This document shows positions 18,105 to 26,558 of a stretch of 32,872 nt of DNA, one piece after another. This DNA comes from Methanosphaera sp. SHI613 (GTDB taxonomy: Archaea > Methanobacteriota > Methanobacteria > Methanobacteriales > Methanobacteriaceae). Made by a program: the position numbers and the translations under genes. The notes under the pieces were generated by a model. It was given only the letters and a program-made list of their open reading frames with translations, made no database searches and was not told where the DNA came from. The stretch covers positions 1 to 32,872 of the forward strand of contig MVJJ01000148.1 in NCBI GenBank assembly GCA_003266145.1, written 5' to 3'. How positions within the stretch are numbered: the stretch's first letter is position 1; every line of letters begins with the position of its first letter.

Positions 18105-18867
18105 ATTGGCCTTCAAGTTCTTTCTTTCTGTTTTCCTCTTCAGTTTCCCTGATAATTTCTTTTATAGTTTCTTCGGTTGATAAAATCTCTTCTGGTTCAT
18201 CATCATAATCATTATCAAGTGCATCCTGATTATAGTCTGCTTCAGCATCGGTATAATCCTCATCACTATCAAGATCTTCTCTTAAGAATTGTCTTTCATC
18301 GGTTTTACCATGAATCATTTCATCAAATTCCTGTCTTTTAAGCTTGTCATGCATTTTCTCTAGATATGCATAGACACTTTTCTGTCTGGAACCTTCAAGT
18401 ATCATGTTGATTGCTTCTTTAGCCATCTGAACATTTTCAATCTTACCGATTAATGAAACGGTCTTTCCGTAAATACTGATTTCAACATCCAACATGTCAT
18501 GCATAATCTGTCTGGTTCTTCCACCTTTACCTATGATTCTTCCTTTTTGTCTGACCAAAGCCTTTTTGCTTTTACCTACGTAGTCCTGTAGGTTAATGAT
18601 TTCAAGTATTAACTCTTCGTTATCAAGCTTTAATGCAATTTCCGGGTTGAATCCTCTACCTATAGCCTTAATCATGTATCTTGCTTTCCATATTGCCAGT
18701 GGATCTTCTGTTTCATCGGTTGAACTTATGGCAATGTTACCGGTTTCACTGTCAATCTTGAGTTCGGTTTTTGTAATGATTTCCAGTTGGTGCTTGATTT
18801 TACCATTTTTTCCGATCGTCACGCCTACTCTGTCTTTTGGTATTTTTAAATATTCTATGTTGACCAT
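18103..18867 (-). CDS. KH-domain ribosome-assembly protein (Dim2/Pno1-like)
   Basis: A 254-residue RNA-binding protein with two KH domains: the first with GKNG at residues 19-22, the second with RIIGKGGRTRQ at 110-120. This is the archaeal counterpart of eukaryotic Dim2/Pno1, a factor for maturation of the small ribosomal subunit 3' end, and the neighbourhood with RIO1 kinase and eIF1A supports that role. From about residue 195 it carries a very acidic tail (Asp/Glu stretches, then a Glu/Lys helix) that makes it longer than many archaeal homologues of about 180-200 residues. The ATG has AAGGAG at 9 nt. Confidence 0.9.
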   Translation of the reverse strand: MVNIEYLKIPKDRVGVTIGKNGKIKHQLEIITKTELKIDSETGNIAISSTDETEDPLAIWKARYMIKAIGRGFNPEIALKLDNEELILEIINLQDYVGKSKKALVRQKGRIIGKGGRTRQIMHDMLDVEISIYGKTVSLIGKIENVQMAKEAINMILEGSRQKSVYAYLEKMHDKLKRQEFDEMIHGKTDERQFLREDLDSDEDYTDAEADYNQDALDNDYDDEPEEILSTEETIKEIIRETEEENRKKELEGQ

Positions 18868-19232
18868 TATAAAAAACTCCTTAAATATCGATGTTTACAT
18901 CCTTTTTTTTAAATAATAGGTGATTTATACTCAATAAAAAAAATAATCTAAGATTCTTTTAGTTATCGTTATGGGTAGTTTATTTTTTTTAATTAATTAT
19001 CTAATCTTAAAATAATAAGTTTTTATTAAGATTATCTATTTGATTATTCAGGTTATTATTCATTTTTATGAATATTATTATATTTTCATCAATGTTCTAT
19101 TTTTTGATTTTTAAAGAAATAATTAGAGTATCTTATCTTTATCTTACTCTACTCTAATTTATGTATACGATAGTATAAATAAGTTTATGTTTTATATTGA
19201 AAATAATTATAAGTAATTTTTATTATATTAAA
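18868..19232. other. Gene-free region between rio1 and the KH gene
   Basis: This 365-bp AT-rich spacer has no credible ORF. It holds the inverted repeat at 19121-19159 and the leader of the KH gene with its AAGGAG. A TATAC-GATA-GTATA repeat occurs at 19164-19177. Its length suggests that the KH gene has its own promoter even though the gene order is conserved. Confidence 0.5.
19121..19159. repeat. 10-bp inverted repeat between rio1 and the KH gene
   Basis: AATTAGAGTA (19121-19130) and TACTCTAATT (19150-19159) are perfect inverted arms separated by 19 nt rich in TCTTA words. It lies 75-110 nt past the rio1 stop. It could form an RNA stem at the end of the rio1 transcript or be a protein site ahead of the KH gene. 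No strong T-run follows. Confidence 0.35.
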
Positions 19233-20006
19233 TTATTTAATAATTTTATTTTTAATGTATTCATAGGATAAGTCCACATTAAATTTTTTAGCATCATATA
19301 TTATATTGTTTATGTCCCTTTCAAGTAAAGTTCTGCTGAGTGGATGGCTTGTTAGTGTAGCCTGTGACAAATCGATTATATATGGATGATTATAACTCAT
19401 CAGTATGTTGTATCTGGATAAATCTCCATGAACAAGATTTGCCTGGTTATAGCAGACGTCCATAAAGTCAATAATTTCCTCAAAGACTTCCTCTGCATTA
19501 TCAAGCTTTGCCTTATGTAATGGTACAGCCGCACTTGCATCATTTTCATCATGTTCAAGAAACTCCATTACCAGTACGTTTTCCTTGGCCGTGTATGGTT
19601 CGGGTACTCTGGCGCCTATATTGTATAATCTGCTAAGGTTCTTAAACTCCTTCTGTGTCCAGGATGTAATCAGCTGTCTTTTGTTGCCTCCATGACTTTT
19701 AAATCTAGGGTCACCTGCTATGTATTCGTTGATTTTCTTAAAGTCGAGAGTAACAATCCTATATATCTTAACGGCAACTGTATTGTCGTCATCATCCACT
19801 CCCAGAAATACGTTAGCCTCTTTGCCCGTACTTATAACACCGTTTAAGCTTTGAAGATAGCCCTGATTGGCTAACTTATATAATACTTTCAATGTTTTAT
19901 CATCAAACACTTCACTTGAAACTTGTTTGTCTTCAACACTTTTCAATCTTTTTCTTTCCTCAAATCTACGCATCTGATTATCGGCATCATCATAATGTTT
20001 GTTCAA
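19233..20006 (-). CDS. rio1: RIO1-type serine protein kinase
   Basis: About 257 residues. An atypical protein kinase of the RIO1 family, linked to late small-subunit ribosome maturation. Visible motifs (numbered from the start used here): nucleotide loop STGKEANVF (59-67), ATP-binding Lys80 in AVKIYR, the catalytic loop VHGDLSRYNILM (about 192-203) and the metal-binding Asp212 in YIIDLSQA. The frame opens at a GTG at 20015, but AAGAGTGATCAAA places the ribosome site in front of the TTG at 20006, which starts NKHYDDADNQM. Its start overlaps the end of the upstream transporter gene by 17 bp, so translation may be coupled. Confidence 0.93.
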   Translation of the reverse strand: MNKHYDDADNQMRRFEERKRLKSVEDKQVSSEVFDDKTLKVLYKLANQGYLQSLNGVISTGKEANVFLGVDDDDNTVAVKIYRIVTLDFKKINEYIAGDPRFKSHGGNKRQLITSWTQKEFKNLSRLYNIGARVPEPYTAKENVLVMEFLEHDENDASAAVPLHKAKLDNAEEVFEEIIDFMDVCYNQANLVHGDLSRYNILMSYNHPYIIDLSQATLTSHPLSRTLLERDINNIIYDAKKFNVDLSYEYIKNKIIK

Positions 20007-20964
20007 TTTGATCACTCTTTTTATAATTTTTTCTAATCTTCAGAAGTACTCTTGAAATAATATACAATACTGGTAACTCTATCAATGGGCCTATAACCAG
20101 GCTGATTGCAATCAATTCATTATTTGCAAAGGAACTTATCGCTATGGCAAGTGCCAGGGGACTATTGCGTGCAAGTGTAGTAAACGTTAGGCTGGCATAT
20201 TCCTCATAATTAAAGTTTAACCTTCGTGACAGATAATAATCCAGTATGGTGTTTGTAACAAAAAATATTATTAACGGTATGAAAAGTATCCATATGCTAT
20301 TTAGATTATCCAGCAATACTGAACTTTCACTATTAAACAAGCCAAATATTGCTATGCATAAAAACAACAGTTGCTTGTCTGTAAATAATGAGATTATCCT
20401 CTCTTCATACTCCTTATTTTTCAACAGATATTTGACTATTTGTGCTAGAACAAAGGGAATCACGATATATATTACTAAACTGTTTATCAAATCATGTATC
20501 TGCAGCGTATTGCTGTTTGAGAAAAATAATAACAGATAGATTGGAAGCAGTATCAACTGTAATATTAAGTTAATCGGCAGTAACGAAACGCTACTTGCCA
20601 TATCACCCTTTGCCATCTTTGTAAAGACCAGGTACCAATCGGTACATGGAGTTAAAATAAGCATAAAAAAGCCTATTATCAGGTCTATGTTTCCATTTAA
20701 AAATACGTTTGCCAGAAAATATCCGAATAGTGGCGTCCATAGAAAATTGATTATTAAACTGGTGGCAGTAAACTTATAATTGGTGAAGCTGTGTTTAATC
20801 TCTTCAAGTGGTATGTCTAGGAATAATGTAAATAGCATTAATGATAAAAAAGTCGTAATTAGGTAGGGGCTTATCTGGTTGATTATTTCTATGTCATTGA
20901 ATAATAGACCTAGTATAACAGCTAAAAATATGAATACCGGTTCTAACTTCTCTATCAGTTTCAT
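19990..20964 (-). CDS. ACR3/BASS-type transporter (arsenite efflux-like)
   Basis: About 324 residues with around ten transmembrane helices, of the bile acid/arsenite transporter superfamily. The conserved region LTPCTDWYLVFTKMAKGD holds the Cys that ACR3 arsenite exporters keep in the fourth helix. TLARNSPLALAIAISSF corresponds to the unwound-helix motif of the superfamily. Arsenite efflux is a fair guess, but substrate is uncertain and no arsenate reductase is nearby. The ATG at 20964 is preferred over a TTG at 20973 because CAGGAT lies at a better distance. It sits between eIF1A (32 bp to the nominal frame start, about 40 bp to the ATG) and rio1 (17-bp overlap), an unusual guest in an information-processing cluster. 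Confidence 0.78.
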   Translation of the reverse strand: MKLIEKLEPVFIFLAVILGLLFNDIEIINQISPYLITTFLSLMLFTLFLDIPLEEIKHSFTNYKFTATSLIINFLWTPLFGYFLANVFLNGNIDLIIGFFMLILTPCTDWYLVFTKMAKGDMASSVSLLPINLILQLILLPIYLLLFFSNSNTLQIHDLINSLVIYIVIPFVLAQIVKYLLKNKEYEERIISLFTDKQLLFLCIAIFGLFNSESSVLLDNLNSIWILFIPLIIFFVTNTILDYYLSRRLNFNYEEYASLTFTTLARNSPLALAIAISSFANNELIAISLVIGPLIELPVLYIISRVLLKIRKNYKKSDQIEQTL

Positions 20965-21005
20965 ATTTTTCAATCCTGCTAACTGTTATACCGTAAGTCA
21001 TTTGT

Positions 21006-21338
21006 CTATATTTTTAAGAATCCTCTTCTTTCAAGGTAGTTGGCTTCAGTACGTGTGTATCTCCATATTACGTCAGCCTTTTCATCGCTTTGGAAATCCC
21101 ATGGTTTGACAAGTACTACATCACCTTCACGAATCCAGATTCTCTTTTTCATTTTACCAGGTATACGACATAATCTGATGTTTTTATCGTTGCATCTTAC
21201 TTTAAGTTTTCCGTGTCCCAATATCTGTTCTACAATACCTGGAATTTCACCTTTACGTGGTGATCTAACTCTTATGTTTTCTCCTTGCTGTTGGTTATTG
21301 TTGTTGTTTCCTTTATTTTTATTATTTCCTTTTTTCAA
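21006..21338 (-). CDS. eif1A: Translation initiation factor 1A
   Basis: A 110-residue aIF1A, the archaeal orthologue of eukaryotic eIF1A, which binds the ribosomal A site during start-codon selection. The OB-fold runs from about residue 23 (VRSPRKGEIPGIVEQILGHG) through RIPGKMKKRIWIREGDVVLVKPWDF, a family signature. The N-terminal 20 residues are a basic, Asn/Gln-rich tail (KKGNNKNKGNNNNNQQQ), more low-complexity than usual. The start is TTG with GGGAG at 9 nt; no in-frame ATG is nearby. It heads the cluster eIF1A - transporter - rio1. Confidence 0.95.
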   Translation of the reverse strand: MKKGNNKNKGNNNNNQQQGENIRVRSPRKGEIPGIVEQILGHGKLKVRCNDKNIRLCRIPGKMKKRIWIREGDVVLVKPWDFQSDEKADVIWRYTRTEANYLERRGFLKI

Positions 21339-21639
21339 ACTATATATCTCCCATTAAACATTTCTGATGTAATTATATGATTAAAATGATTGTCCTAGTA
21401 GTAATTTATTATTACCGTTCTATGTTACCATATACATTATATTAATATATAATTATGTAATCTAAAGTATATATCTTTTTTTAAGTAGCTTGATAGATAA
21501 TCAAAATATGGATAGTTAAAATTAGTTATTATTTAATCGGTATTGTAAATAATGATTTATGTCATTTTGTCTATATAGGCATATCTGACGGCAATATTGA
21601 CATGAAAAAAAGTGAAAATAAGAAAGAGGTAAGTACGAA
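21339..21639. other. Promoter region of the eIF1A cluster
   Basis: This 301-bp gene-free gap carries two minus-strand TATA-like boxes (around 21468-21475 and 21441-21453), which would give leaders of about 85-110 nt for eIF1A. Next to the GfcR-like gene stop it holds a pyrimidine-rich stretch with a T7 run (about 21605-21639, minus strand) that may be that operon's terminator. No small ORF or RNA gene was recognised. Confidence 0.45.
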
Positions 21640-22230
21640 TTATCCTACTTTATTGATTTTAATCAATGATTTGATTGGAACGTTATCCAAATCGGTCATA
21701 CCTTTTTTATCAACAAGGACAGTTACGGCTACAGGTGTTGCACCTTGTGATTTGCATACATTTATAGCATCGGTAATAGTTCTGCCGCTGGTTATAACAT
21801 CGTCTACTATAACGACCTTTTTATTTTTGATGTTGGCAAAGTTATGGCTTATAGCTCCCTGTGAAGATTCATTTTTCATATGCTTTATAGGATGGAATAC
21901 TGATAGTTCTGCCCCAAGATAATCTGCCATAATTGTAGCAAAAGGAACTCCACTGACTGTTATTCCTACAACAGCGTCAATTTCTTCATCTACCAAATCA
22001 GCTAATGCTGCGGATATAAACTGCATCCTTTCGGAACTTGAACCTATGGTTTTCCAATTGATTGCGAAGTCATCCGGTTTTTGTTTTTGTTTTTTGTTTG
22101 TAACTTGACTCATCTGTAAAATTAACCATTGGGTTGTATCTTTTGAGATGTTTAATTCATCAGCTATTTCACCAGTCGTCAAACCTTTATTTCTTAGTTC
22201 TGTTGCTTTTTCAATTAATTGTGAGTTCAT
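21640..22230 (-). CDS. gfcR: GfcR-like PRTase-fold transcriptional regulator
   Basis: A 196-residue protein with an N-terminal helix-turn-helix (about residues 8-45, ELRNKGLTTGEIADELNISKDTTQWLI) fused to a type I phosphoribosyltransferase domain with the PRPP loop VVIVDDVITSGRT (139-151). This is the architecture of the archaeal orotate-PRTase-like proteins, one of which, GfcR of Haloferax, activates glycolytic genes. It is therefore more likely a metabolite-sensing regulator than a pyrimidine enzyme. ATG with GAGG at 9 nt. It is the last gene of hemC - oxidoreductase - gfcR, starting 17 bp after the oxidoreductase. Its targets here are unknown. Confidence 0.85.
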   Translation of the reverse strand: MNSQLIEKATELRNKGLTTGEIADELNISKDTTQWLILQMSQVTNKKQKQKPDDFAINWKTIGSSSERMQFISAALADLVDEEIDAVVGITVSGVPFATIMADYLGAELSVFHPIKHMKNESSQGAISHNFANIKNKKVVIVDDVITSGRTITDAINVCKSQGATPVAVTVLVDKKGMTDLDNVPIKSLIKINKVG

Positions 22231-22247
22231 TTTAATTCCCTCTTTTT

Positions 22248-23201
22248 CTATTCTAAATACACTAAATTCTTTTCTTTGGATGATTTCATTGCGGCTTCAA
22301 CAATACGTAAAGCTTCATATCCATCACGGCCTGTTACTTCCGCTTCTGTGTTTGATTGAACTGCATTAACAAATGAACGTAGTTCCTCTTTCAACGGCTC
22401 CTTATTTTCAACTTTTACGTTTTCAACCTTGTTGTTTTCCTTGTATAACGTAACGCTCTGACTACCATAATCGACACTGATTATACCGTCGACACCTGTA
22501 ATGTTGAGCTGTCTTTTCTTGTATGGCGTTAGCCAATTAGTCTCCAATATGCTTAGAGCACCATTTTCATATTTGGTCATGATTTCTGCATGATCCTCGA
22601 ATTCACAGTTTTTCAAATTACTGCTCATGTTGGCAAATACCATTTCGGCCTTACTTTCAAACAGGTAATTGAATATGTCAATGTCATGTATGGCCAAATC
22701 AGTTGCAACTCCCACATCCCTAATCCTTGGAGGGTAAGGACCTAACCTTTTAGCGTTGGCGGTTACGACTTCTCCAATTTCGCCTTCTTGAAGCAGTCTT
22801 TTAGCTACACGTACTGCAGGATTAAATCTTTCGACATGTCCTGTTGCAAGGATGACTCCTGCATCCTTGGCAGCTTCTATCATTTCCTGTGCTTCATTAA
22901 TGTGGCTTGCCACTGGCTTTTCAACCAAAACGTTCTTTCCTGCCTCAATAGCTCTCATTACAACATCATGGTGAAATACTGTTGGTACACATATGTTGAC
23001 TGCTTCTATATCATCGATTTGGAGTATATTGTCATAATCCACGTATCCTACGGTGTTAAATTCTTTTGACACATTATCCAATGTTCCGCGAACCATATCT
23101 GATATCGCAAGTAAATTTGCATTTTCAAGTTCGGAATAGATTCTCACGTGGTTATAACCCATAGCTCCTACTCCGATAACACCCACATTTGTCTGTTTCA
23201 T
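22248..23201 (-). CDS. Gfo/Idh/MocA-family oxidoreductase, possible UDP-GlcNAc 3-dehydrogenase
   Basis: A 317-residue NAD(P)-dependent sugar oxidoreductase. The N-terminal Rossmann domain has VGVIGVGAMGYNHVRIY (residues 6-22) and the family signature EKPVA (94-98). The C-terminal alpha/beta domain includes DLAIHDIDIF. Methanogen homologues are often named UDP-N-acetylglucosamine 3-dehydrogenase, an activity that would feed modified sugars to glycans; I cannot confirm the substrate. The ATG overlaps the hemC stop by 4 nt (ATGA), so translation is coupled. The ribosome site GAGAGATGA lies within hemC. Confidence 0.85.
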   Translation of the reverse strand: MKQTNVGVIGVGAMGYNHVRIYSELENANLLAISDMVRGTLDNVSKEFNTVGYVDYDNILQIDDIEAVNICVPTVFHHDVVMRAIEAGKNVLVEKPVASHINEAQEMIEAAKDAGVILATGHVERFNPAVRVAKRLLQEGEIGEVVTANAKRLGPYPPRIRDVGVATDLAIHDIDIFNYLFESKAEMVFANMSSNLKNCEFEDHAEIMTKYENGALSILETNWLTPYKKRQLNITGVDGIISVDYGSQSVTLYKENNKVENVKVENKEPLKEELRSFVNAVQSNTEAEVTGRDGYEALRIVEAAMKSSKEKNLVYLE

Positions 23202-24070
23202 AATGAATCATCTCTCAGTTTTTCTCCAATGGATTGGGCAGTGCTTATTGCTTTATCCTTTTTGCTTGTTTCGTCAATTCTTGCCAGAATTTCACCTTCA
23301 GGACTTAACAACTCACAGAAAATGGATATCTTATCATCATTTACCTTTGAATTGACACCTACTGGCCATTGACATCCAACACCTAAGGTTTCAAGTATTG
23401 TTTTTTCACACATGGCTTCTAGTCTGGAATCATCATGATTCAGCTTACTTATCACGTCATTGTATTGTGAATCCTTATGTGTCATAACGGCTAATGCCCC
23501 TTGACCTGCCGGAGGAACAATATATCTTTCATCGAAGATTTCCTTAATGTGTTCCTGTAGTCCCAGTCTATTTATACCTGCTAAAGCCATTATGGTAGCA
23601 TCATATTCTCCATCTTCAACTTTACGAATACGTGTATCAATATTTCCTCTGATTGGCTTGGTTATAACCTTCTTGTCATGAAGTTTGCAGTATGCTTCAC
23701 GTCTAACACTACTGGTTCCTAATGTAGCATTTTCAGGTAATTCATCCCAGGAATAATTTGATATTAAAACTTCATTAACAGCTTCTCTTTTAGGAATTGC
23801 GGTTATTGTTAATTGGTCATTTAATTCGCTAGGTAAGTCTTTAAAACTATGTACTGCAAAATCTATATCTCCATCAATTAATGCAGTATCCAACTCTTTC
23901 GTAAAAATTCCCTTTGCATCAATATTATATAATTGTGAATCTTTTATCTTATCTCCTGTTGTTTTAATAATCTTGGTTTCAATCTTTTCTCCAATAATTT
24001 TCTCCAAATCATCTACAACAGTTTGTGTTTGAGTAGTTGCTAGTTTACTTCCTCTTGTACCAACTATCAA
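23198..24070 (-). CDS. hemC: Porphobilinogen deaminase (hydroxymethylbilane synthase)
   Basis: A 290-residue enzyme that joins four porphobilinogens to hydroxymethylbilane, feeding uroporphyrinogen III and so coenzyme F430 and corrinoids. The N terminus MIVGTRGSKLATTQT is typical. The catalytic Asp78 lies in VHSFKDLP, and the dipyrromethane cofactor Cys233 in LGVGCQWPVG. RGNIDTRIRK is also present. The start is TTG, nine bases after GAG in GGGGAGGT; the nearby ATG is out of frame. It is first in the hemC - oxidoreductase - gfcR cluster, with a TATA-like ATATATAATT about 125 bp upstream. Confidence 0.97.
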   Translation of the reverse strand: MIVGTRGSKLATTQTQTVVDDLEKIIGEKIETKIIKTTGDKIKDSQLYNIDAKGIFTKELDTALIDGDIDFAVHSFKDLPSELNDQLTITAIPKREAVNEVLISNYSWDELPENATLGTSSVRREAYCKLHDKKVITKPIRGNIDTRIRKVEDGEYDATIMALAGINRLGLQEHIKEIFDERYIVPPAGQGALAVMTHKDSQYNDVISKLNHDDSRLEAMCEKTILETLGVGCQWPVGVNSKVNDDKISIFCELLSPEGEILARIDETSKKDKAISTAQSIGEKLRDDSL

Positions 24071-24280
24071 TAAGCATACCTCCCCTTATTTTATTTTATT
24101 AAAAAATATCTATTAATATTACACAGATTATCGTTTGATTAAATAAAAAAATTATGCTTTTATCTTAAATAATTATTATTTAATTATTTTTCTACTCTTT
24201 ATAATTATATATTCAATATATTTAATAAAGTTTTTTTCATACTTGTACTATATTAAATAATATTTTAACAGATATCATAT

Positions 24281-24300
24281 AGAAAAATAGGATAAATGGG
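24281..24300 (-). terminator. CCC/CTATTTTT element after cfbE
   Basis: Some 27 nt past the cfbE stop the minus strand reads CCC, a 7-nt spacer and CTATTTTTCT. It matches the recurrent 3'-end signature and has no hairpin. It probably ends the IMPase - nadK - cfbE transcript. Confidence 0.45.
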
Positions 24301-24326
24301 TTGATGTCATCTCAAGGCATATAATT

Positions 24327-25691
24327 TTAAATTATATCCAGTTTAACCTTTTTAGCATATTCACTTCTGTATATGACCATGATGATGTTGGTATTTTCAT
24401 CTTTTAACATATTCTGCAAGGTAATATTAAGAGAAGATGAGTATGTGAAGTTATCCGAAGACAATTGTCTTTTAAGATTATGTCCCAGTTGTCCCGTGAG
24501 AACCACTCTCTTGTCAAGTAATCTAAGATAATCAGTTAATTTACTCTCATCTATCTCTTCACATGTTATTCCATAATCTCCCCCTAGTATGATGTTGAAG
24601 TTTTCATCTAAGGCTTTGATGTTATCTATTGACTTCTTAATGGAGGAAGTGTTAAGTCCGGGGTTTATCTCTTCAATTATAATCTTTTCACCAATCCGTT
24701 TATACGATGTTCTTCCATTGATGCTTCCAATATCACTTATTTTGGATATTGCCTCCTCCATAGTCATATTGCACAGCAATCCGACACCAACTGCAAACAG
24801 GATATTTAAAACATAATAATCGGTTAATGCAAAGCAGGTGACATCATACTCCTTGTTGTCATGACAAATGGTAAATGATGTGTTGGAAACATCCAATTTC
24901 AAGTTCTTTACATATAAAAAGCTGTCCTCATCATATAATGAAATTTTCATGACTTTTCTGTCCTCATTGTCATAGAATTTATCAAAGCTTTCCTTTTGAC
25001 AGATTACCTCGTCGCATGTAAACACGCTTGCCTTTGCAGAAGATGCATTGAATGTATTGTTTGCAATGGGATAATCTTCGATAATATTGGTTAGGACACC
25101 TATTGATTCATGAGGGATAACGCCTAATGAAACCTCACATATGAAATAATCCACTTTATCCAACAACTCATTTTCCATTGCAATATTCAATGCAGTTATT
25201 ATACTTGCAGGGGTTATGCTGAGATTATCCGCCAATACCTTTTTTTCATTGTTGGAGTTATAGGATAACTCGGTACTGTTTAAAAGAAGAATATTATAAT
25301 CATTCAGTATGTCCCTAATCATTGAACTGACAGTTGTCTTTGCCTTAACTCCGGTTACTTGTATTATCTTAAAGTTCCAGGAATGCCTTTGTCTATGCTT
25401 GTTTACAAGATAAGATGTAAATTCATGGTGTGTATAATCCTTATTGATTATGGGATTCATATGTACCGGTGCAATGCTAATGAAATTGTCATTAATATAA
25501 TTCTTATCTTCAATATCTTCATTAGCGAGAAAGGTCACGTCGTACTTGTTTGAATAATCCCTTTTTTCTTCATCACTTAACTTAGCATAAATATCATAGA
25601 AAAAAAGATTATTGGAGGTGTACTTTGAGTATTCATCTAACAATACTAATCCGCCATGATTTGCATCGCATATCAAAATATTTCTACTCAT
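24327..25691 (-). CDS. cfbE: Coenzyme F430 synthase (Mur-ligase-like)
   Basis: About 454 residues. CfbE is the ATP-dependent Mur-ligase homologue that makes the last step of coenzyme F430, closing the six-membered carbocycle from the seco-F430 precursor. The N terminus carries CDANHGG, corresponding to the family HGG motif; the P-loop region reads VTGVKAKTTVSS, where many Mur-like ligases have GxxGKT, so Ala stands where Gly is usual. Mid-protein elements include EVSLGVIPHES and GRTSYKRIG. The upstream GTG at 25700 is rejected: GAG lies 8 nt before the ATG at 25691. It follows nadK by 20 bp, in one cluster with an IMPase-type gene. Confidence 0.85.
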   Translation of the reverse strand: MSRNILICDANHGGLVLLDEYSKYTSNNLFFYDIYAKLSDEEKRDYSNKYDVTFLANEDIEDKNYINDNFISIAPVHMNPIINKDYTHHEFTSYLVNKHRQRHSWNFKIIQVTGVKAKTTVSSMIRDILNDYNILLLNSTELSYNSNNEKKVLADNLSITPASIITALNIAMENELLDKVDYFICEVSLGVIPHESIGVLTNIIEDYPIANNTFNASSAKASVFTCDEVICQKESFDKFYDNEDRKVMKISLYDEDSFLYVKNLKLDVSNTSFTICHDNKEYDVTCFALTDYYVLNILFAVGVGLLCNMTMEEAISKISDIGSINGRTSYKRIGEKIIIEEINPGLNTSSIKKSIDNIKALDENFNIILGGDYGITCEEIDESKLTDYLRLLDKRVVLTGQLGHNLKRQLSSDNFTYSSSLNITLQNMLKDENTNIIMVIYRSEYAKKVKLDII

Positions 25692-25711
25692 ATATAACAC
25701 TCAGGAATGAT

Positions 25712-26545
25712 TTATTGTCCTACTTTGGTCAGTTTCTTGTTCACGCTGTCATAGAATTTCTTGGTAAATCTCACAAAGTGAGCCGTGTTTTTCGATTTTT
25801 TAATTTTAATTTCATCATCATGACTGTACTCTTTTTCAGTAACTCCATCGAGTACGGCAACAGCTTTTTTATCTGCTCTATTGAATTTGATGGTTATTGT
25901 ACTGCTACTTGGTACAATTATGGGCCTGGAGTTAAGTTTAAATGGACATATTGGAATTATCAATGCAGCATCAACACGCGGGTCTACAATCGGGCCGCCG
26001 GCACTCATGGCATATGCAGTTGAACCGCTTGGTGTTGATATGATCAATCCGTCTGAAAGTATTTCATCAACGATTTCATCATCCACACAAACCGTCAGGT
26101 CAAGCATCTTTGCCGGTTGATTTGTCATAAGAACCAGTTCATTCAGAACTGTTTTCCACTCCTTATCACATAATATGTCTAGTTGCATCCTTTCTTCTAT
26201 AAAGAAATCATAACTAAGCAGTTTATCCAGGCATTCGAAGATGTCTTCTGGATCAACTTCCGTTAAAAAACCAACAGTACCCATATTGATGCTTAATACG
26301 GGAATTTTCTTCTTGCTTAACGTATTCTGGGCATATAATACTGTACCATCACCTCCAATACATAATACAATATCTGATGTCATATCATTTATGTTCGTGG
26401 AATACTGTTTATATTCGGTTAATATGTCGGTTATCTTTTTTTCCATTTCCATACTTACATTGCTTTCATCAAGGTATGTTACAATACTTTTAATTAGTTC
26501 AAGAGCATCCTGTCTATCTGTACGGGAAACAATTCCGATTTTCAT
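25712..26545 (-). CDS. nadK: NAD kinase
   Basis: A 277-residue ATP-NAD kinase that makes NADP. It shows the GGDGT motif (residues 64-68), INMGTVGFLTE, NELVLM and the second signature DGLIISTPSGSTAYAMSAGGP (about 166-186). The frame opens at TTG (26551), but AAGGAGG sits 8 nt before the ATG at 26545, which is therefore the start. It is 13 bp from the stop of an IMPase-family phosphatase gene. In Methanocaldococcus the two activities occur as one fused protein (NAD kinase/NADP phosphatase), so here they may be separate partners controlling the NADP pool. Confidence 0.95.
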   Translation of the reverse strand: MKIGIVSRTDRQDALELIKSIVTYLDESNVSMEMEKKITDILTEYKQYSTNINDMTSDIVLCIGGDGTVLYAQNTLSKKKIPVLSINMGTVGFLTEVDPEDIFECLDKLLSYDFFIEERMQLDILCDKEWKTVLNELVLMTNQPAKMLDLTVCVDDEIVDEILSDGLIISTPSGSTAYAMSAGGPIVDPRVDAALIIPICPFKLNSRPIIVPSSSTITIKFNRADKKAVAVLDGVTEKEYSHDDEIKIKKSKNTAHFVRFTKKFYDSVNKKLTKVGQ

Positions 26546-26558
26546 ATGCAAAGCCTCC

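Noticed and set aside
19164..19177. TATAC-GATA-GTATA inverted repeat as an operator
   Set aside because: The 5-bp arms are made mostly of A and T and lie just past the rio1 stop, with no promoter clearly tied to them.
21602..21922. 106-codon plus-strand ORF over the GfcR-like gene
   Set aside because: It lies opposite a clear PRTase domain. Its composition is that of a shadow frame and no ribosome site precedes it.
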